From contig NZ_JADQDO010000003.1 of assembly GCF_015694465.1 (NCBI RefSeq), forward strand, positions 278,147-342,146: a stretch of DNA of 64,000 nucleotides. Reading direction: 5' to 3'. Source of the DNA: Microvirga alba (GTDB lineage Bacteria; Pseudomonadota; Alphaproteobacteria; Rhizobiales; Beijerinckiaceae). The notes under the pieces were generated by a model that saw only the letters and a program-made list of their open reading frames with translations, had not been told where the DNA came from and ran no database searches. Both the position numbers and the translations under genes were made by a program. This document shows, one piece after another, positions 55,996-63,643 of this stretch; within the stretch, counting starts at the first letter, position 1, and the number at the start of each line of letters is the position of its first letter.

Positions 55996-57528
55996 ATGTT
56001 GAACAGACCTGCCCTTACACCTCGCACCGTACGTCTTCATGATCAAGACAACCTGGTCGTGGCGGTCGAGCCAATCGAAATCGGATCCGTCGTGCATGGA
56101 GTCACGGCTCGCGAGCGCGTGCCCCGTGGCCACAAGATCGCGATCGCGGCGATCCACCAGGGCGAGCCCGTTCTCAAGTTCGGACAAATCATCGGCTTCG
56201 CCTCGAAACCTGTCGAGCCGGGCGAGTGGCTGCATGAGCACAATGTGGGAATGCACGATTTCAGCCGCGACTATCATTTCGCCGAGGACGCCAGTTCCGA
56301 AGCCATTTTGCCCGTCGAAGCGCGGGCCACATTCGAGGGTTTCCGGCGCGCAAACGGAAAAGTCGGCACGCGGAACTATCTCGCTATCCTCACCAGCGTG
56401 AACTGCTCAGCGTCGGTCGCTCGCTTCATCGCTCGCGAAGTCGAGCGCTCAGGGCTTCTCGACGAGTACCCGAACATCGACGGAGTGATCCCTCTCGTTC
56501 ACGGCACGGGCTGTGCCATGGACACGAAGGGCGAAGGATACGAAGTCCTGAAACGCACTCAATGGGGCTATGCTGCCAACCCGAACATGGCCGGCGTTTT
56601 GATGGTCGGCCTCGGCTGCGAGGTCTTTCAGATCGGCCGCTGGAAGGAGCTCTACAACATCGAGGAGAGCGACACTTTCCGCACGATGACCATCCAGGAC
56701 ATTGGCGGCACCCGGAAAACGGTGGCGGCGGGCGTCGCGGCAATCAGGGACATGCTCCCCGTCGCCAACCGAGCGCGGCGCGAGACGATCCCCGCATCCG
56801 AATTGATGCTGGCCCTGCAATGCGGCGGCTCGGACGGTTATTCCGGCATCACCGCCAATCCTGCGCTCGGTTCGGCGGTCGACCTGCTTGTCCGACACGG
56901 CGGAACGGCGATCCTTTCGGAGACGCCGGAGATCTATGGCGCCGAGCATCTCCTGACCCGTCGCGCGGCCACGCGCGAAGTCGGCGAGAAGCTCGTTGGA
57001 TTGATCGACTGGTGGGAGGATTACACCTCCCGCAACAACGCCGAGATGAACAACAACCCCTCTCCCGGCAACAAGGCGGGCGGGCTCACCACCATTCTCG
57101 AGAAATCCTTGGGTGCCGCTGCAAAAGGTGGCACGACGACCCTGAATGGCGTCTATCGCTACGCCGAGCCCGTGACGGCAAAAGGCTTGGTGTTCATGGA
57201 CACCCCCGGCTACGACCCGGTTTCGGCGACCGGCCAGGTGGCGGGCGGCGCCAACATTCTCTGTTTCACGACCGGACGCGGTTCAGCCTATGGCTGCAAG
57301 CCCACACCCTCGATCAAGCTTGCCACCAACAGCGAAATCTACCGCCGGATGATCGACGACATGGACATCAATTGCGGCGACGTTCTCGACGGCTCGACAA
57401 TCCAGGAAAAGGGCCGCGAGATCTTCGAAGCCATCCTGAAGACGGCTTCCGGGCAACGCACGAAATCAGAAGAGATGGGATACGGCGATGCAGAATTCGT
57501 GCCATGGCAGATCGGCGCGACCATGTGA
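55996..57528 (+). CDS. uxaA: Altronate dehydratase
   Basis: 510 residues, full-length two-domain UxaA. The N-terminal SAF-like domain about residues 10-95 (VTARERVPRGHKIAIAAIHQGEPVLKFGQIIGFA) precedes the UxaA catalytic part (VGTRNYLAILTSVNCSASVARFIAREV, HGTGCAMDTKGEGYEVLKRTQWGYAANPNMAGVLMVGLGCEV, ALQCGGSDGYSGITANPALG, ETPEIYGAEHLLTRRA, NPSPGNKAGGLTTILEKSLGAAAKGGTTTL, CFTTGRGSAYGCKPTPSIKLATN). Makes 2-keto-3-deoxygluconate from altronate; the product joins the ManD branch. Confidence 0.95.
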   Translation: MLNRPALTPRTVRLHDQDNLVVAVEPIEIGSVVHGVTARERVPRGHKIAIAAIHQGEPVLKFGQIIGFASKPVEPGEWLHEHNVGMHDFSRDYHFAEDASSEAILPVEARATFEGFRRANGKVGTRNYLAILTSVNCSASVARFIAREVERSGLLDEYPNIDGVIPLVHGTGCAMDTKGEGYEVLKRTQWGYAANPNMAGVLMVGLGCEVFQIGRWKELYNIEESDTFRTMTIQDIGGTRKTVAAGVAAIRDMLPVANRARRETIPASELMLALQCGGSDGYSGITANPALGSAVDLLVRHGGTAILSETPEIYGAEHLLTRRAATREVGEKLVGLIDWWEDYTSRNNAEMNNNPSPGNKAGGLTTILEKSLGAAAKGGTTTLNGVYRYAEPVTAKGLVFMDTPGYDPVSATGQVAGGANILCFTTGRGSAYGCKPTPSIKLATNSEIYRRMIDDMDINCGDVLDGSTIQEKGREIFEAILKTASGQRTKSEEMGYGDAEFVPWQIGATM

Positions 57529-58098
57529 TGCGAATAACGACATCTCGCGCATGACTTGAGCCCCCTCGCGGTCCGAAAGGGTTGAGATCCCAGGAGCACT
57601 CGAAAATGCGCCGGAGAGAGCGGTGTACCGTAAAGCCGAGGTTCTCAAAAGCACGACCGAGCGCGGCCATACCGGAACCTCAGAGGCCGGGTCCACTTTC
57701 AGGATCGGATCATCTTCAAGGAATTGATCCGCCTGCCCTTCGACGATGAAAGCCCACTAAGCGCCGCAAAGAGCGCATTGAACTGAATCACCGGGTCGCT
57801 CACGTTACCATCGGTGGCGCGCCCCGCTCGAAGTGGCAGAAGCAATCTGCCGCGCAACCTGCTCCCGATCCAGGTTCTACGCGGCCCTCGATCCTATCCT
57901 TGAGGCCCGCCGTATTGCCGCCGTTGCTGGTAACAGGCAACTTTCATCCCCCGGCGGCAACAGCATCGCGACAACCGCTTCGGCCGCCCCGCCTCCTCCT
58001 GAGCATCGTCTCGTCCTCCGAATTGCGAATAGTCATAATCACAAGGACACTTCTTAGAAGTCATGACATTACGTTTCGTCAGACAATGCCAAACAAGC
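57529..58098. other. Non-coding stretch between uxaA and second GntR gene
   Basis: 570 bp with no convincing gene. A 7-bp inverted repeat CGGATCA/TGATCCG lies at 57706-57731. Open frames here lack ribosome sites and recognisable protein patterns; a decayed gene cannot be excluded. Confidence 0.5.
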
Positions 58099-58126
58099 TT
58101 GACAGCAAGGGAATGGTACGTAGAAT
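58099..58126 (+). promoter_or_regulatory. Sigma-70-type promoter of second GntR gene
   Basis: TTGACA (58099-58104), 16-bp spacer, TAGAAT (58121-58126). A start point about 7 nt downstream falls at 58132-58134, on or beside the ATG of the GntR gene, which would give a leaderless message. A GTAG-AATA-CTAC dyad (58120-58131) overlies the -10, fitting autorepression. Confidence 0.7.
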
Positions 58127-58133
58127 ACTACAC

Positions 58134-58859
58134 ATGACACACATGACGGCCGTTTTGAGACCTCAATCCCTGCGAGAGGAAGCGCTCACGAAAATTCGCG
58201 AGGCTATCGTATTCGGAGCCCTTCCAGGCGGACAGCTCTTTTCGGAGCAGACGATCGCGGACCAACTGCAGATCTCGAGAACGCCTGTGCGCGAAGCGCT
58301 CCTACAACTCGGCTCTGAAGGATTGATCGAATTCGTGCCCAATCGTGGCGCGCGCATCGTGCCGGTCTCGAGCGAATATCTCAGACAGGTGTTCGAGCTG
58401 CGTGCCAGCATTGAAGGCTACTGCGGCAAGCAACTGGCTGCTGCCTCTAGCCGAAAGCGGATCCTCGACAAACTCGACGCCAGTCTCGCGGAACAGCGAC
58501 AGATTATCGATACCAATGACCAGTCCGCATGGGTCGCCGCGAATATGCGGTTTCATATGTTGATGGTGGAGGATTACGGCAATCCGCTCATGATTGATGT
58601 GCTGAACAATCTAGCAACGCACACGATGCGGATGGGCTACCAGGTCAATGAGCGCGCGAATGATCGAATGGAGCAATCGCTCACCGAACATACGTTGATC
58701 GTCGAGGCAATGCGCGAGGGCCAGCCTGACGTTGTCGTCAGGCGGATCGAAGATCATCTGGCGGCGACCGGATTGCTGGTCAATTCGCTGATCGGCCCGG
58801 GCGCCGAAAAGATTTCCGGATCAACAGGCGTTGTGGAGGATTCAATGGGGAGAAAATGA
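58134..58859 (+). CDS. GntR/FCD-family transcriptional regulator
   Basis: 241 residues from MTHMTAVLRPQSLREEALTKIREAIVFGALPGGQLFSEQTIADQLQISRTPVREALLQLGSEGLIEFVPNRGARIVPVSSE (HTH), then an FCD domain with NMRFHMLMVEDYG, EHTLIVEAMREG and RIEDHLAATG metal-site histidines. ATG 58143 is an alternative start. It heads the 58-63.6 kb cluster and is likely its regulator. Confidence 0.93.
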   Translation: MTHMTAVLRPQSLREEALTKIREAIVFGALPGGQLFSEQTIADQLQISRTPVREALLQLGSEGLIEFVPNRGARIVPVSSEYLRQVFELRASIEGYCGKQLAAASSRKRILDKLDASLAEQRQIIDTNDQSAWVAANMRFHMLMVEDYGNPLMIDVLNNLATHTMRMGYQVNERANDRMEQSLTEHTLIVEAMREGQPDVVVRRIEDHLAATGLLVNSLIGPGAEKISGSTGVVEDSMGRK

Positions 58860-59085
58860 GTCCGTTGATCGCTGAGACGATCGCCGGGCTCTACGGCTTG
58901 AGAGCCCCGTCCCCAAGGACTTCCCGGTAAGCATCGAACACAGCGCCGACACTGACGCCGCTGGTTCAAGAAGTATTTCAAACAATGGCACGGCAGGCCA
59001 GTTGCTGGGTGATTCATTCGCCGCGGCCCGGACAGTCGCGCCTCAGGAGCATCGCGAAAAACGCGACGACAAGGGAGAAAACGAA

Positions 59086-60114
59086 ATGAGATACGCACTT
59101 CAGGCTTTTAGCGTCCTAACGGCGCTGCTCTTCACCATACCGGCTGAGGCACAAGAAAAGCCAAAGCCCGAAAAGAGCAAGGTCACTCTGGGAGTCGGAG
59201 GCAGATCAACTCTCCCGTACCTCCCCTTCTCCATCGCCGCGCAACGCGGGTTCTTCAAGGATGAAGGCGTCGAGGTCGAATTTTTCGATGTCGCCGGCGG
59301 AACCCGAGCCCTTCAAGCGATGATCGGCGGCAGCGTGGATGTCGGCGCTGGCGGATATCAGCACACGATTTCCCTGCAGCCAAAAGGCCAGTACGCGTCA
59401 TGCTTCGTGCTGATCACGCATAACATCGGCGTCGCTCTCGTCATGCCGAAAGAAAAGGCCGCGGCGGTGAAATCACCTCGCGATCTCAAGGGGCTCAGCA
59501 TCGGCGTCACCTCTGTCGGGTCCGGTTCGCATCAGTTCGTCAACCATCTTCTCGGGACGGTTGGCATGAGCAACGCAGACATATCCGCAATCGGCGTCGG
59601 CGCCGGACCGGTTGCGGTTGCCGCCATGACGGGAGGCAAGGTCGACGCACTGTCCATGGGCGAACCGGTCATCGCAACTCTGGGCGACTCCGTGAGCGTG
59701 GTGGCGGAATCCTTCACCAACAAGAGCGCGCAGGAGCTATTCGGTGGCCATGTCCCCATCATCTGCGGCTATGCACCTGAGTCTTTCATCAAGGAAAACC
59801 CAAAGACCATCCAGGCTCTGACCAACGCGATCGTCCGCGCGCTTAAGTGGATGAGCACGGCCTCCGCCGCTGAAATCGCTGACTCAGTGCCGCCGGAAGA
59901 CCTGCAAGGCGATCGGGATCTCTACATTCGCGCTGTCCAGAATACGCGTGAAATGTACTCGCCGGACGGATACGTCAAAGACGGTTCCCCGGATCGCGTG
60001 CTCAAGATGCTGAGTGCCTTCGACGACGCAGTCCGCGACGCCAAGATCGACTTCTCGAGAACCTACACGAACAAGTTCGTTCAGGGCGCTCACGAGCGTG
60101 CGGAGAAGAAGTAA
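59086..60114 (+). CDS. ABC transporter substrate-binding protein (NMT1/SsuA-like)
   Basis: 342 residues. Signal peptide MRYALQAFSVLTALLFTIPAEAQ, chosen for GGGAG 8 nt before ATG 59086. Core motifs: STLPYLPFSIAAQRGFFKDEGVEVEFFDVAGGTRALQAMIGGSVDVGAGGYQHTI, then LKGLSIGVTSVGSGSHQFVNHLL. This is the nitrate/sulfonate/taurine/pyrimidine-precursor binder family; cargo not predictable. Stop overlaps the next ATG (TAATG). Confidence 0.92.
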   Translation: MRYALQAFSVLTALLFTIPAEAQEKPKPEKSKVTLGVGGRSTLPYLPFSIAAQRGFFKDEGVEVEFFDVAGGTRALQAMIGGSVDVGAGGYQHTISLQPKGQYASCFVLITHNIGVALVMPKEKAAAVKSPRDLKGLSIGVTSVGSGSHQFVNHLLGTVGMSNADISAIGVGAGPVAVAAMTGGKVDALSMGEPVIATLGDSVSVVAESFTNKSAQELFGGHVPIICGYAPESFIKENPKTIQALTNAIVRALKWMSTASAAEIADSVPPEDLQGDRDLYIRAVQNTREMYSPDGYVKDGSPDRVLKMLSAFDDAVRDAKIDFSRTYTNKFVQGAHERAEKK

Positions 60115-60929
60115 TGAATGTGCATGCAGGAGATCGGACACTTCGTCTCGATAACGTGACCTGCGTCTTTGACGGCGGCTATGTCGCCGTCAAGGACGCC
60201 TCACTAACCGTTAATGATGGCGAGTTCATCTGCATTGTAGGTCCTACCGGATGTGGAAAGTCGACGTTGTTGAATGTCGCGGCGGGGCTGCTTGAACCCT
60301 CGCGAGGGAATGTCTCGGTGTTCGGCCAGGAGTTGACTGGCATGAACAAGCGGGCGGGCTACATGTTTCAGGCCGAGTCGTTGATGCCTTGGCGGACAGC
60401 GCTCGACAACGTCGCGCTCGGCCTCGAAATCCGGGGCGTCCCGGTGGATAAGGCGCGTGAGCAGTCGAAGTTCTGGCTCGAGAAGGTTGGCCTTGCCGCC
60501 CACAAACACAAATATCCTCACCAGCTATCGGGGGGTATGCGCAAGAGAGCGTCGCTCGCTCAAATGCTGATCCTGAACCCGGAAATCATTTTGATGGACG
60601 AGCCGTTCGGCGCGCTCGACGTGCAGACACGCCAGCTGATGGAGAACGAGCTTCTGCGGCTGTGGTCGGAAGACCGCAAAATCGTGCTCTTCATCACGCA
60701 CGATCTGGAAGAGGCGATTGCGCTTGCGGACCGGGTCATCGTGATGTCAGCCGGGCCGGCCGCCAGGCCCATCGGCAATTTCTCTATCGATCTCCCTCGC
60801 CCACGCGACGTCGCGGAAGTTCGACTGACGCCGGAGTTTCTCAAAGCCCACTCGGCGATTTGGGATGTCATGAGAGAAGAAGTTCTAAAGAGCTACAAGC
60901 AGTTTGAGGGGGCTTCTCATGACGCGTAA
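60114..60929 (+). CDS. ABC transporter ATPase (SsuB/TauB-like)
   Basis: 271 residues. Walker [25 protein letters not shown], signature LSGGMRKRASLAQML, Walker B IILMDEPFGALDVQTR, H-loop FITHDLEEAIALADRVIVM. Overlaps both the binding protein (1 bp) and permease (11 bp) genes. Energises the NMT1-type importer. Confidence 0.95.
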   Translation: MNVHAGDRTLRLDNVTCVFDGGYVAVKDASLTVNDGEFICIVGPTGCGKSTLLNVAAGLLEPSRGNVSVFGQELTGMNKRAGYMFQAESLMPWRTALDNVALGLEIRGVPVDKAREQSKFWLEKVGLAAHKHKYPHQLSGGMRKRASLAQMLILNPEIILMDEPFGALDVQTRQLMENELLRLWSEDRKIVLFITHDLEEAIALADRVIVMSAGPAARPIGNFSIDLPRPRDVAEVRLTPEFLKAHSAIWDVMREEVLKSYKQFEGASHDA

Positions 60930-61704
60930 ACCCAGTTTGCCTTTCCTAAGGCTGTGTCAGATCGGGCTTTTTTTCTTCCTGGTCCTGGCGTGGTACGTGC
61001 TGACGGCATTCGAATTGGCGCCAAGCTTCTTCTTCGGAAAGCCTCTTGTGGTTGCCGATCGGCTCTACCAATGGTTCGCGACGGGGAAGATCTACATCCA
61101 TCTTTGGACGACCCTCCTGGAGACGCTTCTTTCATTCGGCATCGGCACCATCGCCGGCCTCGCTGTCGGCATGTGGCTTGCTCTCGATCCGTTCGCGTCG
61201 GCTCTTCTTGACCCCTATGTCAAAGCAGCCAACTCGATGCCTCGGATTATTCTCGCGCCGATTTTTGCCATATGGTTCGGCCTGGGTATTTGGTCGAAGG
61301 TCGCGCTCGCGGTCACTCTCGTTTTCTTCGTGGTGTTCTTCAACGTTTATCACGGCGTAAGAGACGTCAGTCCCGTGCTCGTCTCCAATGCCCGCATGAT
61401 GGGTGCCTCATCCAGGCAGCTCCTGCGGTACGTGTATATGCCATCGGCGACCAGTTGGGTGTTCTCCAGCCTGCATGCTTCTGTCGGCATGGCTTTCGTG
61501 GGCGCCGTGGTCGGTGAGTATCTGGGATCAGCGCGCGGCGTTGGCTTTCTCATTCTCCAAGCCGAGGGCGTGTTCGACATCAATACCGTCATCGCAGGGA
61601 TGGTTCTTCTGACGATATTCGCCCTCATACTCGACACGATCGTGACCATCGCGGAGCGCCGGTTCCTGGCATGGAGACCGTCTCAGGGCAGTCAGAGAGC
61701 ATGA
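60919..61704 (+). CDS. ABC transporter permease (SsuC/TauC-like)
   Basis: 261 residues from MTRKPSLPFLRLCQIGLFFFLVLAWYVLTAFELAPSFFFGKPLVVADRLYQWFATGKIYIHLWTTLLETLLSFGIGTIAGLAVGMWLALDP. GAGGGG lies 7 nt before the ATG. The EAA-type loop is NARMMGASSRQLLRYVYMPSATSWVFSSLHASVGMAFVGAVVGEYLGSARGVGFLI. Six membrane segments. Third gene of the transporter. Confidence 0.94.
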   Translation: MTRKPSLPFLRLCQIGLFFFLVLAWYVLTAFELAPSFFFGKPLVVADRLYQWFATGKIYIHLWTTLLETLLSFGIGTIAGLAVGMWLALDPFASALLDPYVKAANSMPRIILAPIFAIWFGLGIWSKVALAVTLVFFVVFFNVYHGVRDVSPVLVSNARMMGASSRQLLRYVYMPSATSWVFSSLHASVGMAFVGAVVGEYLGSARGVGFLILQAEGVFDINTVIAGMVLLTIFALILDTIVTIAERRFLAWRPSQGSQRA

Positions 61705-61764
61705 GCGCCCTTGGCCTTTAGACCTTCCGACCATTTCGCTTGAAAAAACCGTGAGAATTGAGCA

Positions 61765-62163
61765 ATGCAAGCTAAAGAAATCATCACCGATGAGTTGGCT
61801 TATCCTCCCAAATTCGGCAGCCCTACCGCCCTTGCAATAGAAGCGGGCGACTTTGTCTACGTGTCAGGCATGATCGCCTGGGACACCGAGCGGCGCATCG
61901 TTGGCGTTGGTGACGTCAAAGCTCAGACGAAGAAAGTCATTCTCAATATCGAAGCGGCATTGAGGGCTGCGAACTTGAGCCTGAAGGATGTGATCAAGGT
62001 CACTTTCTATCTTACCGACATCCGATCCAAGGATGCGGTATGGGAGGTCCGGAAGGAATTGTTCAAGGATTGCCGTCCGGCATCAACGCTGGTGGAAGTC
62101 GTGCATCTGGTAGATCCCCTGGCGCTGTTGGAAGTCGACGCCGTGGCCTATCGAGGCCGCTAA
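61765..62163 (+). CDS. RidA/YjgF-family enamine/imine deaminase-like protein
   Basis: 132 residues. Starts MQAKEIITDELAYPPKFGSPTALAIEAGDFVYVSGMIAWDTERRIVG; contains VKAQTKKVILNIEAALRAANLSLKDVIKVTFYLTDI and ends RPASTLVEVVHLVDPLALLEVDAVAYRGR, with the family Arg in RPAST and Glu in LLEVDAVA. RidA proteins hydrolyse reactive enamines/imines formed by PLP enzymes and are often recruited to catabolic clusters. Follows the ABC permease by 60 bp. Confidence 0.92.
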   Translation: MQAKEIITDELAYPPKFGSPTALAIEAGDFVYVSGMIAWDTERRIVGVGDVKAQTKKVILNIEAALRAANLSLKDVIKVTFYLTDIRSKDAVWEVRKELFKDCRPASTLVEVVHLVDPLALLEVDAVAYRGR

Positions 62164-62288
62164 GCGCCCCCCTCTCAGTACATGCGACGTGCTCGTGCAC
62201 GTGACGATGATCCCATCGATGTTTTGCCGACGGCACTCGAAGGCGCCACCAGCGCCCGTCGAATGCGGAATCTGCATCGGGTTTATCA

Positions 62289-62322
62289 CAGTGGGCTGCC
62301 CGGAAGAGCGGGCAACCCACTG
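62289..62322. terminator. Strong stem-loop between ridA-like and HCS-like genes
   Basis: CAGTGGGCTGCCCG pairs with CGGGCAACCCACTG (14-bp stem with one C/A mismatch, or G-U wobble on the minus strand), 6-nt loop. It lies 126 bp after the RidA stop. No T-run follows, so it may attenuate rather than fully terminate. Confidence 0.5.
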
Positions 62323-62397
62323 GCCCCGTCGCTTCGATAGCGTCGGGCAGTCAACGAAATCATCGCGTTTCAAACGATCGAAGAAGAAGTGATCCCA

Positions 62398-63612
62398 ATG
62401 AGTCCCAAGAACGGAATGTGGCCGAGTCCCTTCAACGAAATGTTTCGTGACGACGTCGCATTGCCTGACCGCCGCATCGAGATCGCTGATTGCACCTTGC
62501 GGGACGGCGAGCAGCAAGCCGGCGTCGTGTTCGATCAGGATGCGAAGATCAGGATCGCCCGCGCACTTGACGAGATCGGCGTTTATGAGATCGAGGCCGG
62601 AACGGTCGCGAGCAGTCAGGAAGACCGAGATGCGATCAAGGCCATCTGTGAAATGCATCTGCGTGCAAAGATCAGCGTTCTGTGCCGTGGTTTGACCGCC
62701 GATATCGATCAGGCCGCAGAACTCGGCGTGTGGGGCGTCCGACTCAGCTTTCCAATCAGTCCGATCGAGCGCAAACACAAGCTTAAAGACATCAGCGACG
62801 ACGTCTACATATCGCGAGCGCTGGAACTGACCAGCTACGCACGGAACAGGGGGCTGCAAGTCATTTTCAGCCCTTACGACACAACGCGTGCCGAAATGCC
62901 ATTCCTGCGCAGGCTTGTTGGAGAATTTGAACGGGCTGGCACAGTGGATAGACTGCGCATTGTCGACACGACGGGCTGCGCGCTGCCGGAATCCATTTCA
63001 TTCATTACGAAAGAGATACGCAGCAGCGCCCCTTCGCTTGCGCTCGAAATTCATTGTCACAATGATTTCGGCCTAGCTTGCGCGAACACGCTGGCAGGCG
63101 TGGCGGCTGGGGCCAATTTCGTCTCAAGCACGATTAACGGCCTCGGCGAACGCTGCGGCAATGCCTCGACCGAGGAAGTGATCATGGCGCTTGAGGTGCT
63201 CTATGGCCGCCCGACCGGAATAGACCTAAAGAAGTTGACTGCCCTCTCAAAAACAGTCTCCGAACTCAGCGGCATCCCGGTGCCGGTGAATAAGGCCGTC
63301 GTCGGCGAGAACGCTTTCAGGCACGAGGCCGGCATGGTCGTCGCGGGCGTACTGAAGGACCCGTTCACCGCTGAAGCCTATGAGCCCGAAATTGTCGGGC
63401 AGACGCGCCAGATCCTTCTCGGAAAGAAAAGCGGCCTTGTCTCAGTTGCCTACAAGCTGAATGAACTGGGCCTGGATCTACCCGAAGAGCAGTTTCCAGA
63501 GTTGTTGACGCGAGTGAAACAAGAGGCCGTCAAAAGGCGTCGATCGCTGACCGATGCCGAATTCGCCGATCTTGCAACCCTGCTGGCGAGCGAAGCGGCT
63601 GTCTCGCATTAG
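62398..63612 (+). CDS. Homocitrate/isopropylmalate synthase-like DRE-TIM metallolyase
   Basis: 404 residues (ATG 62398; GTG 62389 also possible). HMGL-like barrel: DCTLRDGEQQAGVVF (DRE motif) near residue 28, EIEAGTVASS, RLSFPISPIERKHKL, IVDTTGCALPES, EIHCHNDFGLACANTLAGVAAGANFVSSTINGLGERCGNASTEEV (HxH metal ligands), then the C-terminal linker PVPVNKAVVGENAFRHEAGMVVAGVLKDP and ILLGKKSG. This is the NifV/homocitrate-synthase architecture without LeuA regulatory domain. No nif or alpha-aminoadipate genes are near; in context it is probably a specialised condensing or cleaving enzyme of the RidA/ABC cluster. Confidence 0.88.
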   Translation: MSPKNGMWPSPFNEMFRDDVALPDRRIEIADCTLRDGEQQAGVVFDQDAKIRIARALDEIGVYEIEAGTVASSQEDRDAIKAICEMHLRAKISVLCRGLTADIDQAAELGVWGVRLSFPISPIERKHKLKDISDDVYISRALELTSYARNRGLQVIFSPYDTTRAEMPFLRRLVGEFERAGTVDRLRIVDTTGCALPESISFITKEIRSSAPSLALEIHCHNDFGLACANTLAGVAAGANFVSSTINGLGERCGNASTEEVIMALEVLYGRPTGIDLKKLTALSKTVSELSGIPVPVNKAVVGENAFRHEAGMVVAGVLKDPFTAEAYEPEIVGQTRQILLGKKSGLVSVAYKLNELGLDLPEEQFPELLTRVKQEAVKRRRSLTDAEFADLATLLASEAAVSH

Positions 63613-63643
63613 CAGACCGACTCTCGCCTCGAAAAGTCACCGT

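Noticed and set aside
57539..57700. Possible decayed gene after uxaA
   Set aside because: Short open frames on both strands show no convincing family resemblance, so no function or pseudogene call is justified.
45975..58078. Shared 13-base string CATTACGTTTCGT upstream of the HWE kinase and of the second GntR gene
   Set aside because: A 13-base match between two places in 64 kb is expected by chance, and no wider similarity surrounds it.
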